Assembly: GCA_002353815.1 (NCBI GenBank)
Contig: DEKK01000010.1
Span: 1-57,938 of the forward strand
Length of the DNA: 57,938 nucleotides
Direction: 5' to 3'
From: Bifidobacteriaceae bacterium UBA2724
GTDB taxonomy: Bacteria; Actinomycetota; Actinomycetes; Actinomycetales; Bifidobacteriaceae
Shown: positions 52,222 to 57,938 of the stretch, piece after piece
How the letters are laid out: each line of letters starts with the position of its first letter
How positions within the stretch are numbered: position 1 is the first letter of the stretch
Position numbers and translations under genes: made by a program
Notes under the pieces: model-generated
Seen by the model: the letters and a program-made list of their open reading frames with translations, nothing else
Told to the model about the DNA's origin: nothing
The model's database searches: none

Positions 52222-54096
52222 ATGCAACAGAAAAACAAGCCCGGTTCCACCGATCCGGAGCTGATCCGCAATTTCTGCATCATCGCCCACATCGACCACG
52301 GCAAGTCCACCGTCGCCGACCGCATCCTGCAGTTGTCGGGCGTCGTGCCGCAGCGTGAGATGCACGACCGCTTCCTCGACCGCATGGACATCGAGCAGGA
52401 GCGCGGCATCACCATCAAGTCTCAGGCCGTGCGCGTGCCGTGGACCTTCGACGGGCAGGAATACACGCTCGGCATGATCGACACGCCCGGCCACGTCGAT
52501 TTCTCGTACGAGGTGTCGAGGGCCCTGGCGGCGTGCGAAGGCGCCGTGCTGCTCGTCGACGCGACGCAGGGCATCGAGGCGCAGACCCTGTCGAACCTCT
52601 ACATGGCCATCGACAACGACCTGACCATCATCCCCGTGCTCAACAAGATCGATCTGCCGAGCGCGGAACCCGACAAGCACGCCGAGGAGATCGCAGGCCT
52701 GCTGGGCTGCGACACCTCCGACGTGCTGCGCGTGTCGGGCAAGACCGGCGAAGGCGTGGCCGACCTGCTCGACCGCATCGTCATGGAGGTCCCCGCGCCC
52801 ACCGGCGACCCCGACGCACCGGCCCGCGCCCTTATCTTCGATTCCGTGTACGACTCGTACCGCGGCATCGTCACCTATATCCGCATGGTCGACGGTGAGT
52901 TGCACAGCCGCGAGCGCATCCGCATGATGGGCCTGGGCACGACGCATGACCCGATCGAGCTGGGCGTGATTCAGCCGGATATGACGCCGACGGATTCGCT
53001 GGGCGCCGGCGAGGTGGGCTACGTGATTACCGGCGTGAAGGACGTGCGCCAGTCGAAGGTGGGCGACACGATTACGACGGAGGCGCGTCCGGCGGCTGAG
53101 GCGCTTCCCGGCTACCGCGACCCCAAGCCGATGGTGTACGCGGGTCTGTTCCCGATCGACAACGCGCAGTTCCCGGAGCTGCGCGACGCGCTGGACAAGC
53201 TCAAGCTCAACGATGCGGCGCTCGTCTACGAGCCGGAGACCTCCGTGGCGCTGGGCTTCGGCTTCCGCTGCGGGTTCCTCGGCCTGCTGCATATGGAGAT
53301 CGTGTCGGAGCGCCTGCAGCGCGAGTTCGGCCTCGATCTCATCTCCACGGCGCCGAACGTGGAGTACGACGTCACGGCGGAGGACGGCACGCTGCACCAC
53401 GTCAAGAATCCGAGCGAGTTCCCCGACGGCAAGGTGAAGAGCATCGTGGAACCGATGGTGGCGGCCGACATCATCACGCCGAAGGAGTTCATCGGATCCG
53501 TCATGGAGCTGTGCCAGGACCACCGCGGCGAGATGGGCACGATGGAATACATCGGCACCGAACGCGTCGAGATGCATTACCGCATCCCGCTGGCCGAGAT
53601 CGTGTTCGATTTCTTCGACCAGCTCAAGTCCCGCACGCGCGGCTATGCGTCGCTCGACTACCACGAGGACGGCGAACAGCAGGCCGACCTCGTCAAGGTG
53701 GACATCCTCATCCAGGGCGAGAAGGTGGACGCGTTCTCCGCCATCGTGCACCGCGACAAGGCGTATTCCTACGGCGTCATGATGACGAAGAAGCTGCGCG
53801 AGCTCATTCCGCGCCAGCAGTTCGAGATACCGATCCAGGCGGCCATTGGCTCGCGCATCATCGCCCGCGAGACGATCCGCGCCCTGCGCAAGGACGTGCT
53901 GGCCAAGTGCTACGGCGGCGACATCACCCGAAAGCGCAAGCTGCTCGAGAAGCAGAAGGCCGGCAAGAAGCGCATGAAGATGCTCGGCCACGTCGAGGTG
54001 CCGCAGGAGGCGTTCATCGCGGCCCTCAGCACCGACGAGCCGACCGACCGCGATACGAAGGACAAGATCCGCGCCGCGCAGAAGGCCGGGAACTGA
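52222..54096 (+). CDS. lepA: elongation factor 4 (LepA)
   Basis: This 624-residue translational GTPase back-translocates or remodels ribosomes under stress. The G domain has AHIDHGKSTVADRIL, DTPGHVDF and NKIDLPSAEP. The LepA-specific C-terminal domain contains the REGTIRALRKDV-like stretch (reads RETIRALRKDV) and RKRKLLEKQKAGKKRMK. The start is ATG 52222 or the adjacent GTG 52219; AAGGAG lies 11 or 8 bases upstream. hemW begins 3 bases after the stop, the usual lepA–hemW pairing. Confidence 0.96.
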   Translation: MQQKNKPGSTDPELIRNFCIIAHIDHGKSTVADRILQLSGVVPQREMHDRFLDRMDIEQERGITIKSQAVRVPWTFDGQEYTLGMIDTPGHVDFSYEVSRALAACEGAVLLVDATQGIEAQTLSNLYMAIDNDLTIIPVLNKIDLPSAEPDKHAEEIAGLLGCDTSDVLRVSGKTGEGVADLLDRIVMEVPAPTGDPDAPARALIFDSVYDSYRGIVTYIRMVDGELHSRERIRMMGLGTTHDPIELGVIQPDMTPTDSLGAGEVGYVITGVKDVRQSKVGDTITTEARPAAEALPGYRDPKPMVYAGLFPIDNAQFPELRDALDKLKLNDAALVYEPETSVALGFGFRCGFLGLLHMEIVSERLQREFGLDLISTAPNVEYDVTAEDGTLHHVKNPSEFPDGKVKSIVEPMVAADIITPKEFIGSVMELCQDHRGEMGTMEYIGTERVEMHYRIPLAEIVFDFFDQLKSRTRGYASLDYHEDGEQQADLVKVDILIQGEKVDAFSAIVHRDKAYSYGVMMTKKLRELIPRQQFEIPIQAAIGSRIIARETIRALRKDVLAKCYGGDITRKRKLLEKQKAGKKRMKMLGHVEVPQEAFIAALSTDEPTDRDTKDKIRAAQKAGN

Positions 54097-54098
54097 CG

Positions 54099-55553
54099 GT
54101 GCGCGCGCAGGGCATGGGCCACGATGCCGTCGCTGCGGGTGTTGCACAGACGCGTGTTGCTGAGGCGACCGTTGCTGCGCCGACGACCGCTGCTGCGTCG
54201 ACCTCTGCGGCGGATGCCGCCGCCGTTCCCGCCGCGCCCTCGCCTTTCGAGGTCTATGTGCATGTGCCGTTCTGCCTGAGGCGGTGCGGATACTGCGATT
54301 TCAACACATATACGGCGACGGACCTGGGCGAAGGCGCGTCGCGCGGCAATTACGCGCGCATGGCGATCCGCGAGATGCAGATCGTGCGCGGCTGGCAGGA
54401 GGAGCGCGGCCTTGACGAGCCGCCGGCGGGGAGTGTGTTCTTCGGAGGCGGCACGCCCACGATTCTGCCGGCCGATGACCTCGTCGAGATGCTTGATGCG
54501 GTGCGCCGCATCTGGGGCCTGCAGCCCGGCGCCGAGGTGACGACCGAGGCGAACCCCGACACCGTGGACGCCGATTACATCAAGCGTCTTGCCGACGGCG
54601 GCTTCTCGCGCATCTCCTTCGGCATGCAGTCGGCCGTCCCCGCCGTGCTGCGCACCCTCGACCGCCGCCACACGCCGGCGAATGTGGAGGCGGGCGTGCG
54701 CGCGGCGGATGCCTGCGGGCTACGCTCCAGCGTGGACCTTATCTACGGCGCGCCGGGGGAGAGCCTCGACGACTGGCGTACCTCCGTGCGCGCGGCCGTG
54801 GATCTGGGCGTGAACCACGTGTCGGCGTACGCGCTGACGATCGCCCCGCGCACCGCGATGGGACGCCGCATCGCCGCGGGAACCCTGCCCAGGCCCAGCG
54901 ACGACGACGAGGCGGCGAAATACGAGATCGCCGACGAATTGCTCTCGGCCGCCGGCCTGGAATGGTACGAGATCAGCAACTGGTCGCGCCCCGGCTACGA
55001 GTCGCGGCACAACCTTGGCTACTGGCGCAACGTGGACTGGGCCGGCATCGGCCCTGGAGCGCACTCGCATTATCGGCTGGTGGGGTCTGGTTCCAGTCAA
55101 TCCGCCATAGGTGCATTACTTGGTAATACTGATTCTTTGCATGCTCAGAACGCTATTGCGGCGGCTGCAGACACGACGGCAGCAGAAAACGCAGACGCCG
55201 CGCCTGTGGGGATGCGCGCCTGGGACACCGCGCATCCCCGAGCGTGGGGTCACCAGATCAACGCAGCCACGGTGCCATGGGCGGGCAGCGAGGCGATCAC
55301 TGCGCGGCAGGATGCAGAGGAGACGCTGATGCTCGGTCTGCGCCTGCATGAAGGTTTCGACACGGCGCGCTTCGCCGGAATCATCCCGCTCGAGGCATGG
55401 CAGCAGCTGGAATCCGAGGGGTTGATTCACTTGGTGCCCGGTCCGCACGATTCGGACGGTCTGTCTGAGTCGTCGGGTCTGCTCACGGTTCCGACGTTGC
55501 GCGGCCGTTTGCTCAACGACCTCATCATCGAGCGTCTCTTCGATTACCTGTGA
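54099..55553 (+). CDS. hemW: radical SAM heme chaperone HemW
   Basis: This 484-residue radical SAM protein (HemN-like) has C59, C63 and C66 in CLRRCGYCDF for the 4Fe–4S cluster, and FFGGGTPTIL plus QSAVPAVLRTLDRRHTP typical of HemW. HemW inserts heme into proteins and is not a coproporphyrinogen oxidase. An insert of about 38 residues (about 330–368; bases 55086–55200) of lower GC content lies before the conserved HPRAW block. The start is GTG 54099, coupled to lepA; ATG 54114 is an alternative. The usual actinobacterial neighbour hrcA does not follow. Confidence 0.92.
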   Translation: MRAQGMGHDAVAAGVAQTRVAEATVAAPTTAAASTSAADAAAVPAAPSPFEVYVHVPFCLRRCGYCDFNTYTATDLGEGASRGNYARMAIREMQIVRGWQEERGLDEPPAGSVFFGGGTPTILPADDLVEMLDAVRRIWGLQPGAEVTTEANPDTVDADYIKRLADGGFSRISFGMQSAVPAVLRTLDRRHTPANVEAGVRAADACGLRSSVDLIYGAPGESLDDWRTSVRAAVDLGVNHVSAYALTIAPRTAMGRRIAAGTLPRPSDDDEAAKYEIADELLSAAGLEWYEISNWSRPGYESRHNLGYWRNVDWAGIGPGAHSHYRLVGSGSSQSAIGALLGNTDSLHAQNAIAAAADTTAAENADAAPVGMRAWDTAHPRAWGHQINAATVPWAGSEAITARQDAEETLMLGLRLHEGFDTARFAGIIPLEAWQQLESEGLIHLVPGPHDSDGLSESSGLLTVPTLRGRLLNDLIIERLFDYL

Positions 55554-55561
55554 GTGGAGGG

Positions 55562-55586
55562 AATCACACAATGGCGCGCCATGTGA
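55562..55586. repeat. palindromic hairpin after hemW
   Basis: ATCACA…TGGCGCGCCA…TGTGAT forms a long hairpin with a two-base bulge and contains the palindrome ATGGCGCGCCAT. No T-run follows. It may end the lepA–hemW transcript. Confidence 0.5.
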
Positions 55587-55683
55587 TGCGGATTTCATCA
55601 TGAGTCGCCGATGATAGAGGTTACGCGGGTTCTTTAGGTCAGTTTACAAGGAACTACACGCAGACCGTGAAACGGGCTGCTGA

Positions 55684-55732
55684 CAACAAACGGCGCTATG
55701 CTCCCGGCTGGGTGCATAGCACCTGTTTGTTG
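55684..55732. repeat. nested inverted repeat
   Basis: CAACAAAC (55684–55691) pairs with GTTTGTTG (55725–55732), and inside it GCTATGC (55695–55701) pairs with GCATAGC (55714–55720). The two arms are separated by small internal loops. Confidence 0.8.
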
Positions 55733-55741
55733 CGGGGGTTT

Positions 55742-55789
55742 CCAAAGGGGGCAGCGCCCCATTTGGCACACGACTTTGCGGAGCAAAGT
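55742..55789. repeat. two adjacent hairpins
   Basis: CCAAA-G-GGGGC pairs with GCCCC-A-TTTGG (55742–55766), and ACTTTGC-GGA-GCAAAGT (55773–55789) is a perfect 7-bp hairpin. Confidence 0.8.
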
Positions 55790-56207
55790 GTAGTGTGTTA
55801 TACGCTCTGTCGGCGTTGCCCTGAAAATACCGTTGCCGCCGGGGAGGGCAAGGGCATTTGACGCGGCAGGAAAGCAGGGCTTTGTTTGGGGCTGGTAAGC
55901 CGGAAACAAAGGGCTGATTTCAGCAGCAGACAGGGCGTATTATGAAAGCCCCCGTCCCTCGTCCTCCGCCCCCGGCCTATGGGACAAAAAGTCCCAAAGC
56001 TCTGGACACCGTGACCAGATGTGTGGCCACACTCCGGGAAAAGTAGCAGGACGGCAGGAAACCGTCAAGGCTGAAATGAATGGGCTGACGCCCGGCCTTG
56101 ACCGTTCCCCGCCGCCCCGCTGGATGGGTGGACAAGGTGGCCAATCCCTAAAAGTGTTTGGCCGCACTCGTTCATTTTGGGGCCTTTCTTCTCCCAAAAT
56201 TGAAATG

Positions 56208-56238
56208 GGCGGGAAAGCCCTAAAATGGCTTTCCCGCC
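56208..56238. repeat. 12-bp perfect hairpin
   Basis: GGCGGGAAAGCC (56208–56219) pairs with GGCTTTCCCGCC (56227–56238), loop CTAAAAT. It could act as a terminator on either strand, but TT is the only T-run. Confidence 0.8.
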
Positions 56239-56261
56239 TTGATTACCCATTAGCAAAGACG

Positions 56262-56322
56262 GGCGAGACTGTCAACGGCGGCGCTGAAAGCGCCGTTCAT
56301 CTTGACCGTTGACTGGCTCGCC
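56262..56322. repeat. large nested hairpin upstream of the efflux promoter
   Basis: GGCGAG/CTCGCC (56262–56267, 56317–56322), GTCAACGG/CCGTTGAC (56271–56278, 56306–56313) and CGGCGCT-GAA-AGCGCCG (56279–56295) nest in one 61-base structure. Confidence 0.75.
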
Positions 56323-56382
56323 TGGCTTTGCTACTGCCCGTAAGAGATGGAAAAACAAGATGGAAAACAAGGTTAAAAATGG

Positions 56383-56412
56383 TTGACAAGTCTATCGGAT
56401 GTGTGTTATACT
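56383..56412 (+). promoter_or_regulatory. consensus sigma-70/A promoter of the efflux module
   Basis: TTGACA (56383–56388) and TATACT (56407–56412) are 18 bases apart. This is far closer to the Firmicutes consensus than any promoter in the host part of the window. Transcription should begin near 56419. Confidence 0.85.
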
Positions 56413-56446
56413 GTGCGACAGTTTGAGATTGGAAGGAGGCTTACGT

Positions 56447-56467
56447 GTGTTAATTTGTGTACGCTAA
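56447..56467 (+). CDS. putative six-residue leader peptide
   Basis: GTG 56447 opens a short frame MLICVR-stop, 7 bases after AAGGAGG (56433–56439), the best ribosome site of the element. It precedes two terminator-like hairpins and the efflux gene. That is the arrangement of ribosome-stalling leaders that control macrolide and ribosome-targeting drug resistance genes. A second tiny frame (ATG 56526, MQRNT) lies between the hairpins. Translation is inferred, not shown. Confidence 0.5.
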   Translation: MLICVR

Positions 56468-56494
56468 TAAGCAATAAAAAGTAGAAGTACCTTT

Positions 56495-56517
56495 CCACAT
56501 GATGGTGGGCTTTTTTT
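56495..56517 (+). terminator. first attenuator-like hairpin
   Basis: CCAC (56495–56498) pairs with GTGG (56505–56508), extendable by a T·G pair, directly before C and seven Ts. The stem is short, but the T-run is strong. Confidence 0.5.
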
Positions 56518-56601
56518 GCGTGCGTATGCAAAGGAACACGTAGGTTTGACACGAGCAGTCTTTGAACTGTATCGTGGTGTTTTTTCGTGCTTTGTTGTTA
56601 T

Positions 56602-56644
56602 GCAGGCGTCTGCCCTCTCTGTGGGACAACGCCTGCTTTTTATT
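56602..56644 (+). terminator. second attenuator hairpin before the efflux gene
   Basis: GCAGGCGT (56602–56609) pairs perfectly with ACGCCTGC (56629–56636), followed by TTTTTATT. It lies 44 bases before the efflux ATG, so read-through must be regulated for the gene to be expressed. Confidence 0.8.
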
Positions 56645-56687
56645 GCAGAAACAAAGGAACAATGCAATAAAAAAGGAGGTTCGCATT

Positions 56688-57907
56688 ATGACCCAAAACA
56701 ACAATTCATGGAGAAAAACTTATTTTACACTTCTTGCCGGACAAGCAATATCCTTTATTAGCAGCGGTATTTTGCAAATGGCCATTATCTTTTATTTGGT
56801 TGCGAAAACTAATTCTGCAATCATATTGACGGCGGCAACACTGATTGGATTTTTGCCGCAAGCCTGTTTAGGCCCGTTTGCAGGTGCTTTTGTTGACCGG
56901 CACAGCCGTAAAAGCGTAATGATTGGTGCGGATTTGATAATTGCCGCCGCTGGCGGTATTCTGGCGCTGGTGGCGTTTTACATGGAATTGCCCGTATGGT
57001 CTATTATGGTTGTCCTGTTAATCCGAAGTGCGGGAACTGCTTTTCATTCTCCAGCATTCAGCGCAGCAACACCTATGATTGTGCCAAAGAGGAACTTACA
57101 AAATGCGCTGGTTACACGCAGACCATGCAAGCAGTAAGTGCGATTATCAGTCCAGCTGCCGCAGCGTTTTTATATGCTGTTTGGCCTCTTAATGCAATTA
57201 TATTGTTAGATATTGTGGGTGCAATCCTTGCCTGTGTGACTGTTGCGATTTCGTCCATACCAACGCCTGAACTATGTCCAGAAACGAAAAGACAACAGTT
57301 TTTACAGGATATGAAAGAGGGGTATGTGGTATTAAAGCAAAACAGGGGCCTCTTTGCTCTGCTCTGGATTGGTGTAATTTATATGTTCTTTTATATGCCA
57401 ATCAGTACGCTTTTTCCTCTCATCTGTATGTCATACTTCAAAGGAACACCGGCCCATGCCTCTGCCGCTGAAATTGCTTTTGCGGTTGGTATGCTGCTTG
57501 GCGGAGTCATTCTGAGCATTTGGGGCGGTTTTAAGAAACGGCGGTACACCATCGGTCTTTCCGTTCTCCTGATGGGCGTTAGCAATATGCTCTCCGGGCT
57601 TTTGCCGCCAGACGCATTTCTTGTCTTTGTTGTGTGCTGTACTGTTATGGGAATTTCCGCTCCATTTTACGGTGTGCAAAATGCGATTTTTCAAGAAACG
57701 GTCAAACCAGAATATCTGGGGAGAGTTTTTTCTCTACTGACAAGCGCCGCTTCCCTCGCCATGCCGTTTGGCCTTGTCATTTCCGGGCCTCTGGCGGAGC
57801 GGCTGGGAGTTGAGAAATGGTTTGTCATTTGCGGAATTGGCATTATCATCGTTGCGCTTGCCGTATTTTTACTACCCGGTTTGAGAGAGATTGACAATAC
57901 GCAATAA
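56688..57907 (+). pseudogene. Mef-like MFS drug efflux gene, frameshifted
   Basis: Two overlapping frames (from 56688 and ending 57907) together give a 406-residue, 12-TM MFS exporter closely resembling the Mef macrolide-efflux family: GQAISFISSGILQMAIIFYL, DRHSRKSVMIGADLIIAAAG, ELTKCAGYTQ and PEYLGRVFSL. At 57087–57090 CCAAAGAGG appears where CCAAAAGAGG is expected (VPKEEL). One A is missing from an A-run, and the first frame stops at 57137. A sequencing or assembly slip is possible. AGGAGG precedes the ATG. Its low GC shows recent transfer. A tetracycline exporter of similar size, Tet(40), is an alternative identity. Confidence 0.85.
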
Positions 57908-57938
57908 TCAACTGCACCTTTTTCTATTACTAAACAAA

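Larger units (their letters stand above)
55554..56382. mobile_element. non-coding, hairpin-dense segment of an acquired element (candidate mobilisation region)
   Basis: Composition and style change here from bifidobacterial to Firmicutes-like. Up to about 55640 the sequence may still be host, including a hairpin at 55562–55586. Beyond that, successive inverted repeats lie at 55684–55732, 55742–55766, 55773–55789, 55980–55996, 56021–56032, 56208–56238 and 56262–56322. I see no convincing gene. Such arrays occur at transfer origins and beside relaxase genes of conjugative elements; no relaxase is in the window. The exact left junction is not defined by visible terminal repeats. Confidence 0.6.

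Noticed and set aside
56019..56312. 97-residue frame in the hairpin array
   Set aside because: It runs through several perfect inverted repeats and a palindrome, has no good ribosome site and no domain features. It is more likely chance reading of structured DNA.
56688..57907. Two separate transporter genes in the acquired segment
   Set aside because: The overlapping frames read as one continuous MFS protein once a single A is restored at 57087–57090, so one frameshifted gene is the simpler account.
1..57938. CRISPR arrays, rRNA genes, insertion sequences or an integrase gene
   Set aside because: I looked for regular direct repeats with spacers, rRNA signatures and transposase or integrase motifs (DDE, HRY) and found none.

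Overview
The window is a stretch of high-GC Gram-positive chromosome. It most likely comes from Bifidobacterium or a close relative: the gene blocks are actinobacterial (DUF948–alaS–ruvX–mltG–aro, sufBDCSU, phoH–ybeY–CNNM–era, lepA–hemW), it carries the aroK–aroB fusion I associate with bifidobacteria, and several -10 boxes abut start codons as in leaderless actinobacterial transcripts. No taxonomic search was possible, so the genus is an inference.

Layout. 1–3.1 kb: rpsD and a 14-TM drug-type MFS exporter. 3.3–13.1 kb: a histidine phosphatase, two small envelope proteins, alaS, ruvX, mltG, then aroC, the aroK–aroB fusion and aroQ (shikimate pathway; no aroE here). 13.3–17.5 kb: pyrG and a long L,D-transpeptidase. 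17.8–24.3 kb: a complete SUF iron–sulfur cluster set (sufB, sufD, sufC, sufS, sufU, sufT-like). 24.5–25.7 kb: a SpoU-type RNA methyltransferase on the minus strand and tRNA-Leu(GAG). 26.0–33.3 kb: an internally duplicated membrane protein, rsmE, a HIT protein, then phoH–ybeY–CNNM–era. 33.4–40 kb: an oxidoreductase and a long-chain acyl-CoA ligase on the minus strand, divergent from pntAA–pntAB–pntB. 40.3–45.2 kb: rplY (bL25), ilvE, an SNF-family symporter and rpsT (minus). 45.5–55.6 kb: a TRIC-type membrane protein, a 1,853-residue nuclease/RecQ/UvrD fusion, lepA and hemW.

From about 55.6 kb to the end the composition changes abruptly to an AT-richer, Firmicutes-like sequence. First comes about 0.7 kb of non-coding DNA packed with inverted repeats (a candidate transfer-origin or mobilisation region). 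It is followed by a consensus promoter, a six-codon leader ORF and two terminator-like hairpins. These precede a Mef-like MFS efflux gene that is broken by a single-base frameshift. This is a recently acquired antibiotic-resistance segment inserted directly behind hemW.

The most unusual items are the three-part exonuclease-like/RecQ/UvrD protein, the acquired attenuator-controlled efflux module with its frameshift, an Era GTPase whose KH domain is split by an acidic insert and lacks the usual GxxG loop, and a membrane protein made of two copies of a TM–TM–beta module.
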